64,000 nucleotides of DNA from Fibrobacterota bacterium (lineage in GTDB: Bacteria; Fibrobacterota; Fibrobacteria; UBA11236), in the NCBI GenBank assembly GCA_028287505.1, contig JAQBPN010000007.1, forward strand, positions 52,120 to 116,119. Reading direction: 5' to 3'. The notes beneath the pieces are model-generated. The model was not told the DNA's origin and did no database searches. It saw only the letters and a program-made list of their open reading frames with translations. Made by a program: the position numbers and the translations under genes. Below, in pieces: positions 15,558 to 24,656 of the stretch. The stretch's first letter is position 1, and every line of letters starts with the position of its first letter.

Positions 15558-18251
15558 ATGAGGAACCTTCCTCCCCAACCCGGGTTCAACGGACCCGATT
15601 TCCGCTCGATGTCCCTGCACATCCTGAACATCATTATCCCCCTGGTATTCGTGTATCTCCTGGTCTGCGTCCTTTCGGCCACGGAGAACCGCATCGACTA
15701 CCTCTGGCCGATCGTGATTTTGTTCGCGACCAACCTTACGGTCACGTCCCTCCAGAAACGGGAACGCTTCCGGAACCGGACCTGGCTTACGATACTGCGG
15801 TTTTGCGCCTCCTTTCCCATCCTGGGCTGGCTGGCGGTGCTTTCCCGCGATACGGGATACGAGTGGGTTTTCTTCCTCCCGCAATGCTTCGCCATCTCCT
15901 TTTCCTTCCTGATGCCGCTCCGAGCCATGGCGCTGGTCGTCTGGAACCTGGCCACCATAGCATTCATCGCATACCTGAATGGAAGGATGCCGGGATTGTT
16001 CCCGTTGGCCTCCCTGGTCCTGATTTCCCTGGTCTCCTTCACGGGAGCCTGGATCCTGGAACGCAACCTGACCCTGATCAAAAAGCTTCCCGAATCCGAT
16101 CGGGAAAAATGGGGCCGCTCCATCGGCAACCAAGCCGTCATCAGCTATCTGGTCCTCATCGCCGGAATCGGCCTGACCCTGGTCTTGGTGCGGAATGAAC
16201 TGGACCATCGCCGGCAATCGACCCTGGGCAAACTGCGGTCACAGGCCCAGACCGGGATCCGGCATCTGGATTTGCAACTGTCCTCCCAGCGCAACGCCCT
16301 GGAGGCTCTCGCCGCTTTCTTCGAAGGCTCGACCAAGGTCCGCCGTTCCGAATTCGACACCTTCGCAAGCCGTCTCCTCCCAAGCCATCCCTCCATCAAG
16401 GCCTTTGAATGGATCCCAAAAGTGGCGCAACGGGATCGCGCCCGTTTCGAGGCGGAAGTCTCCGGTGAATTCGGAGCGGACTACCATATCCTGGAGCGCG
16501 ACTCCATGACTCTCCGCCTTGCAGCCAGCAAGCAGGAATATTACCCCATCCGCTTCATATATCCCTTCCAGCCCAACAAGCGGGTGTGGGGCCTGGATGT
16601 CGCGTTCACGCCCGACAGGAAAGCGTGCGTGGACCGGGCCTTCTCCAAAAACGGCTATACCCTGTGCCAGCCGTACAAGCTGATACAGGATTCCCTGCGG
16701 GAATGGACGGCTCTCGCGTATATGCCCGTCGTCAAAAAGGATCTGCAGGGGGTCGTCGTCGCATTGATCCGCCTGGAAAGCCTGGTGCACGAAGCCATCA
16801 TCGATCCATTGCCCCGGGATTTCTCCGTCGATCTGGATTTCTTTTCCGGCCAGGGGTGGGTGGGGATGCTCACTTCCGGGCCGCATGAAAATACGGTCCT
16901 TCTGGAGCAATTCTCCGATACCGTGGGGGGGACGCGGTTCCGGTTGAAGATCAGCGCGCCCTCGGAGTTGCTGGGGAGCCGGCTGGGCGGCATGGATGCA
17001 TTCCTGCTGATGATGGGCATAGCCCTGTCCGTCCTGCTCGCCTATTTCCTGTTCCATGCCAGGAAATCCAGCCTGCCGTTGGAAATAAAAGTCCTGGAAC
17101 GCACGCGCGAACTGCAAAGCGTGGTGCTGCGGGCCGAGGAGGCCAGTCAGGCCAAGAGCCGGTTCCTGGCGCAGATGAGCCACGAAATCAGGACGCCCAT
17201 GAACGGCGTGCTCGGCATGTCCGAGGCCTTGCTGCTTTCGGACATCTCCATGGACGCGCGCGACAGCGTGCAATTGATCAAGACCAGCGGCCTCAACCTG
17301 CTGACCATCCTCAACGACATCCTGGATCTGTCCAAGATCGAATCCGGGAGGATGGAACTGGACCTCAGGCCTTTCCAGCCGGCCCGGCTGATCGCCGAAG
17401 TCATGGGCACCATGAAGTACGATGCGGAGTCCCAAGGCGTGAGGCTGGAATTGAAATCGGAAGCCTCCGTCCCGGATTGGGTGATCGGCGACCCGCTGCG
17501 CGTGCGGCAGATCCTGATCAACCTCCTGAGCAACGCCTTGAAATTCACCCCCAGGGGTTCCGTCACCGTTACCCAGGCATTCGTGATTCCGGGCCGGCTG
17601 CAAATCCATATCGTGGATACCGGCATCGGGATCTCCCCGGAAAAGCAGGAGCGGTTGTTCCAACCCTTTGAACAGGGCGATTCCTCCACCACGCGGAAAT
17701 TCGGCGGGACGGGATTGGGACTCGCCATCGCCCTGCAATTCGCGAAAATGATGGGCGGAGACATCCAGGTGCATTCCCAGGAGGGCGTCGGCACGGATAT
17801 CAGCCTTTCCCTCAACCTTCCCGCCGCCCAACCCCCGGCGGAAAACGGGCAGGCGCCCGACGCCGGCCTGAGACGGGGAGGCCGCCTGCTCCTGGCCGAG
17901 GACAACTTCGTCAACGTCCGGGTGGCCAAGGCCCTGCTGGAGGATTATTTCGAGATCATCGACGTGGCCGCCAACGGCAAGGAAGCCCTCAGGATGCTCT
18001 CCTCCGCCGCCTATGAAATGATCCTGATGGATTTGCAGATGCCGGAAATGGACGGTCTGCAGGCCACGCAGGAAATCCGCAAGCGCGAAGAGTGGCGCGA
18101 CATTCCCATCATCGCCCTGACGGCCAACGCCTTTTCATCGGACCGGAAGGATTGCTTGGCCGCGGGCATGCAGGATTTCCTGGTGAAGCCCATCACCAAG
18201 GCCGGATTGCACCGGGTGCTGGGCCCTTACCTGGGCGCCAACCGGGGCTGA
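15558..18251 (+). CDS. CHASE-domain hybrid sensor histidine kinase
   Basis: An 897-residue membrane hybrid kinase. Several membrane helices fill residues 20-220, followed by a periplasmic CHASE ligand-sensing domain (about 230-450; FEWIPKV, YPIRFIYPF, GLDVAF) and a further membrane helix near 480-500. HisKA (about 530-600) has the phosphoacceptor in MSHEIRTPMNGVLG. The ATPase domain (about 640-755) shows NLLSNALKFTP, DTGIGI and FGGTGLGLAI. A C-terminal receiver (773-890) has AEDN, acceptor Asp in LMDLQMPEMDG and VKPI. CHASE domains bind small extracellular ligands such as cytokinin-like or peptide signals in known kinases; this ligand is unknown. It lies 7 bases after sua5. No dedicated output regulator is adjacent. 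Confidence 0.93.
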   Translation: MRNLPPQPGFNGPDFRSMSLHILNIIIPLVFVYLLVCVLSATENRIDYLWPIVILFATNLTVTSLQKRERFRNRTWLTILRFCASFPILGWLAVLSRDTGYEWVFFLPQCFAISFSFLMPLRAMALVVWNLATIAFIAYLNGRMPGLFPLASLVLISLVSFTGAWILERNLTLIKKLPESDREKWGRSIGNQAVISYLVLIAGIGLTLVLVRNELDHRRQSTLGKLRSQAQTGIRHLDLQLSSQRNALEALAAFFEGSTKVRRSEFDTFASRLLPSHPSIKAFEWIPKVAQRDRARFEAEVSGEFGADYHILERDSMTLRLAASKQEYYPIRFIYPFQPNKRVWGLDVAFTPDRKACVDRAFSKNGYTLCQPYKLIQDSLREWTALAYMPVVKKDLQGVVVALIRLESLVHEAIIDPLPRDFSVDLDFFSGQGWVGMLTSGPHENTVLLEQFSDTVGGTRFRLKISAPSELLGSRLGGMDAFLLMMGIALSVLLAYFLFHARKSSLPLEIKVLERTRELQSVVLRAEEASQAKSRFLAQMSHEIRTPMNGVLGMSEALLLSDISMDARDSVQLIKTSGLNLLTILNDILDLSKIESGRMELDLRPFQPARLIAEVMGTMKYDAESQGVRLELKSEASVPDWVIGDPLRVRQILINLLSNALKFTPRGSVTVTQAFVIPGRLQIHIVDTGIGISPEKQERLFQPFEQGDSSTTRKFGGTGLGLAIALQFAKMMGGDIQVHSQEGVGTDISLSLNLPAAQPPAENGQAPDAGLRRGGRLLLAEDNFVNVRVAKALLEDYFEIIDVAANGKEALRMLSSAAYEMILMDLQMPEMDGLQATQEIRKREEWRDIPIIALTANAFSSDRKDCLAAGMQDFLVKPITKAGLHRVLGPYLGANRG

Positions 18252-18258
18252 GCGGCCG

Positions 18259-18681
18259 TCAGAATCCGCTCTCGGTATTGGGAGAGCCCCGTTTGATCCA
18301 CTGCAAGAGGGTGTCCCGCTCCGTATCGGTCAATTGATACTTGAAAGTCGTCTGCGGCATCACGTCCACGGGCGGATCCTGTTCCGCGGCGGTTACCGGA
18401 TCAAGGCGCTCCAACAGGACCTTTCTGGAGTCGAGCCAATCCTTATAGGTATCCAGGCGGACGGCATGTCCCCAGGCGTCCGGTTGCGTCTCATTGTTCC
18501 CGTTCCTGGTATGGCAGTCCGCGCACGTGATGCTGACCAGGCGTTGCGCCGGCTCGTAGCGGACGTCCGTCAAAGCGCCTTCGGTGACGATGGGCCTGGG
18601 TCCATTGAAGGACTGGTAGCACCCCGGGATCAACAGGAGCGCGGCCAGGCGGCAAACGGCCATCGCTATGGGGTTTCTCAT
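18259..18681 (-). CDS. Monohaem cytochrome c-like lipoprotein
   Basis: A 140-residue exported protein. The signal peptide ends in the lipobox LIPGC (Cys near residue 20). One c-type haem motif, CADCH, is visible about 55 residues on, and a Met in VDVMPQTTF is a possible axial ligand. The C-terminal half (LTDTERDTLLQWIKRG) resembles the closing helix of small c-type cytochromes and planctomycete-type cytochrome C domains. The start at 18681 is chosen because it gives a proper signal peptide; an in-frame ATG at 18735 would put 18 non-signal residues in front. It is convergent with the kinase, 7 bases apart. Role probably periplasmic electron transfer. Confidence 0.75.
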   Translation of the reverse strand: MRNPIAMAVCRLAALLLIPGCYQSFNGPRPIVTEGALTDVRYEPAQRLVSITCADCHTRNGNNETQPDAWGHAVRLDTYKDWLDSRKVLLERLDPVTAAEQDPPVDVMPQTTFKYQLTDTERDTLLQWIKRGSPNTESGF

Positions 18682-18807
18682 GTCTTCGGCAATTCCTTCC
18701 GCCCGGTGTCTTCCGGAAAATACAATTCGCCGCATTCCGCAGTATGGGCGCGCGGAAGGCTGCGGAACGCTCCGCGGACTTCCGGCGCCGGCGGAATGCG
18801 CCGGGGT

Positions 18808-19269
18808 TTAGGGAAGGGTCACCGTAAACGACACCGAATCCTCCATGCCTTCCACGTCGTCATGGTTGGCATTGGCGCCGCCCACCACCAGGTAGTGCAC
18901 GCCCGGCGTGGTGACGCTGATGGTGGCGGTATCGGCCGTGAAAAGATCCTTCACGGTATTCCCGTCGAGCCTGGAGGAGTTGTCCAGCCAGATGTGGACA
19001 TGCCCGCCCGTCACATCGTGCTGGGCCGCGGACACCTTGCCCGCCCCCGCGGCTCCGAAGCTGAAATGCGTGGTCGCGACCCGGACCAGCACATTCGGCC
19101 CCGCCACCGTGGAGCCATTGGCCGGCGATTCGATTTTGAGGGTGGGTTCTTCATCGTTACTGTCGGTCCCGCAGGCCCAAAGGCCCAGGGCGGCGATCAC
19201 CGGCAGGGACATCCAAAAGAAGGGGGATTTCACAATCGCCCCGCGCAAATCTGTCTTAATGGTATTCAT
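18808..19269 (-). CDS. His-rich exported lipoprotein of unknown function
   Basis: A 153-residue lipoprotein: a long N-terminal region with lipobox LGLWACG, an acidic linker, then an Ig-like beta-sandwich (LKIESPANGSTVAG onward) that contains His-rich strands: THFSFG, HDVTGGHVHIWLDN and VHYLVVGGANANHDD. The His spacing suggests metal binding, but no family assignment is firm. The ATG follows AAGGAA. It is followed on the minus strand by the cytochrome-like lipoprotein after 126 bases, so the two may form an operon. Confidence 0.7.
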   Translation of the reverse strand: MNTIKTDLRGAIVKSPFFWMSLPVIAALGLWACGTDSNDEEPTLKIESPANGSTVAGPNVLVRVATTHFSFGAAGAGKVSAAQHDVTGGHVHIWLDNSSRLDGNTVKDLFTADTATISVTTPGVHYLVVGGANANHDDVEGMEDSVSFTVTLP

Positions 19270-19362
19270 GATGATTCCTTTTTCAACGCATTGATCCTGA
19301 TGTAAACGGCCAAGGATCTACGGATCCGCGGCCAAGCCGATTGAGGAACGGAAAAACCGGTA

Positions 19363-19866
19363 TCAGGCTATGGGGATTTTTTCAGGGGGCATGGAAGGAA
19401 ACGAATGGGGCGCTTGGACGGGAGGGCGGGAGGCAGCGTCGATAGCCTGGCGGGGAGAAAAACGGATGGCGAGGGTCGCCAGATGATTTGCCATCCGGAA
19501 AGGGGCCACGCTTCCGGGAGCGTTCGTTCCCTCGCATGCGTGATAGCAGGATTCGTTCGGGACGACCTCGGCGCGCGCGCCGCAGCAACCCATTTCGCAT
19601 TTGCCGGCGGTATGCCGGCAACAGCATTTGCCCCCTTCGCCGCCGGCCGCGGAGGATCCGGGCGCGGCGATGGCCTCCACCCGGGCGATCGGTCCCGTAG
19701 CGCTCGAATCCGCCGCGACCGCTTCGGGATGGGCATGCGCAGCCGAGACTGGTTTCAAATCGGAAAGATTGAGGGATAACAGCCCGTATACCAGGGCTCC
19801 CAACAGAGCCCCGGCGTGGACGAACTTTTTTTTCGCAACCGGAGAGCGGCCGCCGAATCCAATCAT
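19363..19866 (-). CDS. Small Cys/His-rich membrane-anchored protein
   Basis: A 167-residue protein I do not recognise by name. It has a basic N-terminus, one hydrophobic segment (GALLGALVYGLLSLNL, about 20-36), a His-containing stretch (SAAHAHPEA), and then a dense metal-ligand cluster around residues 78-112: GGKCCCRHTAGKCEMGCCG and NESCYHACEG. Nine cysteines and several histidines lie in 35 residues. The C-terminus is Pro-rich. The same type of motif recurs in the protein at 21044-21514. A role in copper or other soft-metal binding at the envelope is inferred only from composition. Confidence 0.6.
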   Translation of the reverse strand: MIGFGGRSPVAKKKFVHAGALLGALVYGLLSLNLSDLKPVSAAHAHPEAVAADSSATGPIARVEAIAAPGSSAAGGEGGKCCCRHTAGKCEMGCCGARAEVVPNESCYHACEGTNAPGSVAPFRMANHLATLAIRFSPRQAIDAASRPPVQAPHSFPSMPPEKIPIA

Positions 19867-20132
19867 GACGTACCCCGCGCTCTGAATTTACTCAAAACGG
19901 AAAAGGAATGTTACCCGAATCGCCCCCCTTTCCGGGAGTGCGGCTCCGGCCATTCCCAATTTCCGGGTCAATTGGAGCCTGCGGCAATTCTTAAGGCCCG
20001 GTTCCGGCCGTGTTTTTTCCGCCCCCCCGCCCTCTCCGGAATTTTATTTCGGTGAAGTGGGACAGCCCGAATGCAGTCGGCCTATCCCGAAAACCGCGAT
20101 TGCGAAGACACATGCGACAATGGGGTGAGCAC

Positions 20133-21008
20133 GTGAAGAAGATGCCGGAAATTTTGAAATGGACGTTATGCGGTTCACTGTTGGCAGGTTGCGGAAAAAT
20201 GAATCCGTTTTCCCCGGAAACCAAAACGGATCCCTCCGTCAAGGCCTCCGTGGGGGTAATAGGCAAGGTACGGGACTTCCGGGAAGGCAACGCCACCAGC
20301 AGCGAAGGCACCCACCCGCACTTCAACCAGAACAAAGGCTCCTGCGACGCCAAAGCCTTGGGCGTGCATACCGTCAAACCCACCCTGGTGACCACGGATG
20401 GAGATGAAGCGGCCTACCCCGGGGACACCAAAAGCCCGCAGCTCATGGATTCGCTGCCCCCGGACATCGCCCGCTGTTTCGATCCTCCCGCCCTCTTCTC
20501 CGATTGGTTCGAGGATAAGGGGCCTGACGTCAACCGGCCCTTTTACGTGACGCTGAAATTCGATCAGGACGGCTCCGGCATCTGGCGTTATCAGAACAGC
20601 AAATTCTTCCCCATCGACAACGGGGCCGATTTCCGCCCCGTGGCCAATGACGGGCCCGCGCCATTCGGGCATCTCCAGACCGGCACCAAGGACGACATAG
20701 ACCTGACCCAGCACAACTACGGATTCACCATGGAATTCCATACTCATTTCACATACACCCAGGGCAAGGGCCAGTTCATCGCCTTCGAAGGGGACGACGA
20801 TCTCTGGGCCTTCGTCAACGACAACCGCGTCATCGACCTGGGAGGGACCCACGCCGCGGAACGGGACACCGTGCATCTGGATGATTTGGGGATGGCGGAT
20901 CAGACGGATTGCAGCCTGGATTTCTATTTCGCGGAAAGGGCGGTGGCGTCCTCCAAATTGTCCATCACCACGGATGTGACCTTCGTGAATCCGAAAGATC
21001 AACCCTGA
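20133..21008 (+). CDS. Fibro-slime domain lipoprotein
   Basis: A 291-residue exported lipoprotein with lipobox LLAGC at about residue 17-21. Residues about 95-285 form a fibro-slime (PA14-related) domain: PDVNRPFYVTLKFDQDGSG, MEFHTHFTYTQGKGQFIAF, EGDDDLWAFVNDNRVIDLGG and a final strand with DFYFAER. This domain is known from Dictyostelium prespore proteins and from Fibrobacter surface proteins. A GTG start at 20133 is chosen because it lies 4 bases after GGGGTGA and gives a clean signal peptide; upstream in-frame ATGs at 20010 and 20112 do not. Probable cell-surface carbohydrate or adhesion role. Confidence 0.8.
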   Translation: MKKMPEILKWTLCGSLLAGCGKMNPFSPETKTDPSVKASVGVIGKVRDFREGNATSSEGTHPHFNQNKGSCDAKALGVHTVKPTLVTTDGDEAAYPGDTKSPQLMDSLPPDIARCFDPPALFSDWFEDKGPDVNRPFYVTLKFDQDGSGIWRYQNSKFFPIDNGADFRPVANDGPAPFGHLQTGTKDDIDLTQHNYGFTMEFHTHFTYTQGKGQFIAFEGDDDLWAFVNDNRVIDLGGTHAAERDTVHLDDLGMADQTDCSLDFYFAERAVASSKLSITTDVTFVNPKDQP

Positions 21009-21043
21009 TTGGCATTTGAGGGTTTCCGAATTACCTTGCGTAC

Positions 21044-21514
21044 ATGCCCGGGTCCGGAAACCGTCTTTGGAGAGCCCTGCGGATCTGCTCCGCCTTGGGC
21101 ATGGCCATCGCCTATCTGTTCGCCTCCACCCAAATCGCCGTCCCCGTCAGAGCCTGGATCGAAGCCCGGGCGGTGAACCCCGTCAAGGCGGAAGCCTTCG
21201 CCTGCGCCGTCCACAAATGCCAATGCCACAATGCCCTGCAATGCAGAGCGCATTGCTGCTGCTTTCCCAAAGCCTCCGCTTTCGGAGAACCGGATCACGG
21301 CCATGATGACGGTCTGGACGCCCGCTTGACCGCTTGCGGCGGCGCGCCCGACAGCCTCGGCATGATGCCTTCCCTTCCCGATCACGCCCCCGGCGCCTCC
21401 GAGGCGGTTCCCGTCGCCATCAGCATAGGCATCTGGATTCCCGCCGCCATTCCCGGTCTTCCCTCTCCGGATCCCGAAGCCCTTTTCAAAATCCCCATAC
21501 AACTCCTCTCTTAA
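21044..21514 (+). CDS. Small Cys/His-rich membrane-anchored protein
   Basis: A 156-residue protein with one N-terminal hydrophobic segment (ICSALGMAIAYLFASTQIAV) and, right after it, a soft-metal ligand cluster FACAVHKCQCHNALQC followed by RAHCCCFPK. A His/Asp patch (DHGHDDG) follows. It resembles the 19363-19866 protein in layout, on the opposite strand. Short proteins with HCCCF-type clusters are often encoded near envelope metal-efflux or DUF4266/DUF3570 genes, from memory, not checked. It lies 35 bases after the fibro-slime gene and 114 before the DUF4266 gene. Confidence 0.6.
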   Translation: MPGSGNRLWRALRICSALGMAIAYLFASTQIAVPVRAWIEARAVNPVKAEAFACAVHKCQCHNALQCRAHCCCFPKASAFGEPDHGHDDGLDARLTACGGAPDSLGMMPSLPDHAPGASEAVPVAISIGIWIPAAIPGLPSPDPEALFKIPIQLLS

Positions 21515-21628
21515 CTCCATTTTCATCCGACCGGCGGCCGGGGCCAACCCCCAATCCGTTCGCGCGGATTTTTCCGTACACCCTACCGGATTCGTTCCGG
21601 ATCCATTCGAATTCCGTAAGGAGCATGC

Positions 21629-21871
21629 ATGCGGCATTCCATATCGCGCCTGCGCCCCGTGGCCTGGCTGTCCATTCCGTTCGGACTGCTGATTACGGGT
21701 TGCGCGGCGGTCAAACCCTGGGAAAGGGAGAAGCTGGCTTCTCCCTGCATGCAATCCCCTTTCGCGAAAACCGCCCTGGAGGCGGAGTATCAGGACAAGT
21801 TGGTGCAGACCACCACGGGCGGCGGCCTTCCCGGGGACGCCCCGGGAGGCGGCTGCGGCTGCGTGCAGTAG
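21629..21871 (+). CDS. DUF4266 lipoprotein
   Basis: An 80-residue small lipoprotein. The lipobox is LLITGC. The mature part has the DUF4266 signature AVKPWEREKLASP at its start and the C-terminal GGGCGCVQ. DUF4266 proteins are usually encoded beside DUF3570 outer-membrane proteins, often with thioredoxin-like and ApbE flavin transferase genes. DUF3570 is present here two genes on; the other partners are not in the window. The ATG follows AAGGAG at about 10 bases. The double-Cys tail probably binds a metal or cofactor. Confidence 0.85.
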   Translation: MRHSISRLRPVAWLSIPFGLLITGCAAVKPWEREKLASPCMQSPFAKTALEAEYQDKLVQTTTGGGLPGDAPGGGCGCVQ

Positions 21872-21905
21872 CGCCCATTCACGAAACAAACAAACAGGAT
21901 AGAAC

Positions 21906-23354
21906 ATGAAAACACGACACGACGCATCCCCATCCATAAGGACCGGGCGCGGGATTTCCCCCCAGCTTCCCGCTCTCCTTGCCGGCCTGGCCTTCGCTTT
22001 TCTGCAAGGATGCATGCAAAGCGACTCCGGGAACGATAACACCGCGACACCGGATCAGACTCTGTTCACGGCCCAGGACGGCAGTCTCATCTCCTATGAT
22101 CTCGCCACCGGGACTTTGCTCCCCGGCAAGATCACGGACGTAAAATCCCCCACGGACATGCAAACCCTCGCCGACGGCACCCTCATGGTGAACCTGTCGG
22201 GTTCCAACGAAATCCTGATCGTGGACGGCAAGACCATGCTGCAAAAGGGTCCGCGCATCCCTTCCTCCGCCATCGGCGCGGGCAAACCCGTCCACTCCTA
22301 CATCACGCCGGAATTGGACGGCAGGCGATTCTGGATGAGCCTCAACGACAGCAGCGCCGCGGGCACGCCCAACAGCGCGCGCTTCGTCAGCCTGGATCCG
22401 GATCCCGCCAAGTATCTGAAAGCCGCGGGCGAGGTGGGACTCGGCACCGGCCATCACAAAGCCGCCTTCAGCCCCGACAAAGCGCGCGTGGTCATCAGCA
22501 ACATCGCGGATTGCAAAGACATCATGAGCGTGTTCGACTACACCGATATCGGGGACATCCGGAACATCGCCACCCTGGATTCCCTGGGAGCCGGATTCGA
22601 CGGATCCGACAAACAGCATATCTGCGATCAGTCGAAGCTGCGGGGCATCGCGCCCTCCCCCCATGGCTGCGCCACCGCCAAGGGCCCGGCCCATGCGCTA
22701 TGCAATATGACCGGCAACGGCGTGCTGGTGGCGGTGGATTTGGACGCCGCCGCGCCCGGTTTCAAGCTGATTCCCACCCAGGGAACCGGCGCCGGCTACA
22801 CCGCCGCCCATCCCGGAGGCCGCTACGTCTATTCCCTGCAATCCGCTCCCCGGGAAGGCGGGACGGGTTGGCCCTGCCAGGTGGGACAGGTCGCCGTGGC
22901 GGATATGCAGGCGGATACGTTGGTGAGCGAGCTGCCCTTGTTGTATGCCGGCCCGGACTGCAAGGATCCCCTTGCCGGCACTCCCGCCGACGGCTCCTCG
23001 CCCAGCCACACCCTGTTCAGCCCGGACGGCGCGAAAGCCTTCATCAATCTGGGCAGCGCCTCCGGCGCCGATGCCCGCGTGGACAGGCAACTGGTCCTGG
23101 ACGTTTCCGACCCGGCCCGTCCCAAACAACTGGCTTCCATTTCCATCGGATCCAGCAACGGCAGCCACGGGGAAACCATGACCGGCGACGGAAAATGGAT
23201 TATCGTGGCGAACAACAAGGACGCCTCCGTTTCCATCATCGACGTGGCGACGGCGACGGTAAGCCGGACCATGCCCATCGACAATGCCGGCAAGACCATG
23301 GCCACCTTCGGAACCGCCGAAGGGCCCAGCCATCAGGTGGGTCCGTTCCATTGA
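21906..23354 (+). CDS. Beta-propeller lipoprotein
   Basis: A 482-residue lipoprotein (lipobox FLQGC, Cys near residue 38). The mature part is a repeating YncE/lactonase-like beta-propeller: AQDGSLISYDLATGTLLPG, GSNEILIVDGKTML, FSPDKARVVISN, HPGGRYVYSLQ, FSPDGAKAFINLGS and GDGKWIIVANNKDASVSI each open a blade. Cysteines in NIADCKD, QHICDQ, HGCAT and GPDCKD may form disulfides. The stop overlaps the TTG start of the DUF3570 gene, so translation is coupled. Likely a periplasmic or surface binding protein; no catalytic site is evident. Confidence 0.75.
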   Translation: MKTRHDASPSIRTGRGISPQLPALLAGLAFAFLQGCMQSDSGNDNTATPDQTLFTAQDGSLISYDLATGTLLPGKITDVKSPTDMQTLADGTLMVNLSGSNEILIVDGKTMLQKGPRIPSSAIGAGKPVHSYITPELDGRRFWMSLNDSSAAGTPNSARFVSLDPDPAKYLKAAGEVGLGTGHHKAAFSPDKARVVISNIADCKDIMSVFDYTDIGDIRNIATLDSLGAGFDGSDKQHICDQSKLRGIAPSPHGCATAKGPAHALCNMTGNGVLVAVDLDAAAPGFKLIPTQGTGAGYTAAHPGGRYVYSLQSAPREGGTGWPCQVGQVAVADMQADTLVSELPLLYAGPDCKDPLAGTPADGSSPSHTLFSPDGAKAFINLGSASGADARVDRQLVLDVSDPARPKQLASISIGSSNGSHGETMTGDGKWIIVANNKDASVSIIDVATATVSRTMPIDNAGKTMATFGTAEGPSHQVGPFH

Positions 23355-24610
23355 TCAATAAGCGATTGCGCGTCTTCGTCTTCGCGTCCGCCTGGATCCT
23401 CGCGGTCCGGGCCACGCGCGGGGAAGCGGCCGATCTCCCGATTCCGCCCGAGGCCATTGCCTCCCCCGTCAAGCCCCCGGGCAAGGCGGAAGGCAACGTC
23501 CATTCGTACCAGGACGACAACCGGCTTTACGTGACGAGCGTTTCCGCCGGCATAGAGCATCCCATCCTGACGAATGTGTCCGTGCGCGCCAGGGCGGTAG
23601 CCGATTGGATCACCATCATGGCCGGGGAAGCCACGGCCCCCGCGCCCGGAGACCCGCATGCCGGCCACGAAGGACACGATCACATCGAAGAGGACGACAA
23701 TCCCATCATCGCGGATGCCGTCAGCGGGGCTTCCGCCCGGGTCTCCAACAGCCCGGTGAACTCGCGGGAAACGCGCATCGAGGGAGTATTGGGCCTATCC
23801 CTGCGCCTCAACCAGGGTAACCGTCCAGTTACTCTTTCCGCCGAGGGCCGCGGCAGCCACGAACCGGATTATTCCTCCTGGGCCGGCGCCTTGTCGGGAC
23901 AGGCGGAGCTGTTCCGGGGAAATACCCTCGTCTCGGCCTTCCTGGGCACCGGCCGGGATCGGGTCTCCCCCGCCGCCGATCCTCCCGGCCAGGCGGGAAA
24001 ATGGCCCGCGACGCAATCCAAAATGTCGGGAGGGTTTTCCCTGGCCCAGTCCGTGACCCCGCGCCTCCTGCTTTCGGGCGGCGCGTCCGCGGCCCTGCAA
24101 ACCGGCAGGCTGTCCAGCCCGTACCGGAATTCCCTGGTGGGCATCACCTACTTCCCGGAAAAACTGCCCCGAGAGCGCCTGCGCGCCACCGCATTCGTCC
24201 AAGCGTCCCTGTATCTGGGGATGGGGGCCGCCCTGCATATGCGCCAAGGTCTCTATTCCGACGACTGGGGGGTAACCGCCTGGATACCTGAGACGGCCAT
24301 CGCCGAGGAACTGGGCCCCCGCGCCCTGCTGACCCTGAAACATCGCTTCTACGCCCAGGCCCCAGCGGATTTCCATAAATCGGTCTACCCGGATCGGAAG
24401 GGCTTCCAGTCCGGGGACTTGCGGCTGGGAACCATTTACGATCAGATGGCCGCGGCGCTGTTGGAATACCGCATCGTCCGGCCGTCCGGCCGGGCCGGGC
24501 CCATCGTGCTCTCCGTGGAGTATGCATTTTCCCGCAAGGAATATCCGGACCTGTATCCCAAAGTCCTTTTGAGCCATGTATTCTCGATGGGCGTGCGCAC
24601 GGATTATTGA
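23351..24610 (+). CDS. DUF3570-family outer-membrane beta-barrel
   Basis: A 419-residue protein. The TTG start at 23351 is chosen because it overlaps the upstream stop as TTGA, has AGGTGGG about 10 bases before it, and gives a signal peptide (VFVFASAWILAVRATRGEA). The mature protein alternates beta strands typical of a barrel and has DUF3570 features near its end: SPYRNSLVG, LPRERLRATAF and HMRQGLYSDDWGV. An extracellular or periplasmic loop is His/Asp-rich (HAGHEGHDHIEEDD, about residues 98-111), a likely metal-binding insertion. It is coupled to the propeller lipoprotein and follows DUF4266. Confidence 0.8.
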   Translation: MINKRLRVFVFASAWILAVRATRGEAADLPIPPEAIASPVKPPGKAEGNVHSYQDDNRLYVTSVSAGIEHPILTNVSVRARAVADWITIMAGEATAPAPGDPHAGHEGHDHIEEDDNPIIADAVSGASARVSNSPVNSRETRIEGVLGLSLRLNQGNRPVTLSAEGRGSHEPDYSSWAGALSGQAELFRGNTLVSAFLGTGRDRVSPAADPPGQAGKWPATQSKMSGGFSLAQSVTPRLLLSGGASAALQTGRLSSPYRNSLVGITYFPEKLPRERLRATAFVQASLYLGMGAALHMRQGLYSDDWGVTAWIPETAIAEELGPRALLTLKHRFYAQAPADFHKSVYPDRKGFQSGDLRLGTIYDQMAAALLEYRIVRPSGRAGPIVLSVEYAFSRKEYPDLYPKVLLSHVFSMGVRTDY

Positions 24611-24656
24611 ACCGCCGCCGACAAAACATCCAAGCTTTTTTCCAGAGATTTCGCCC

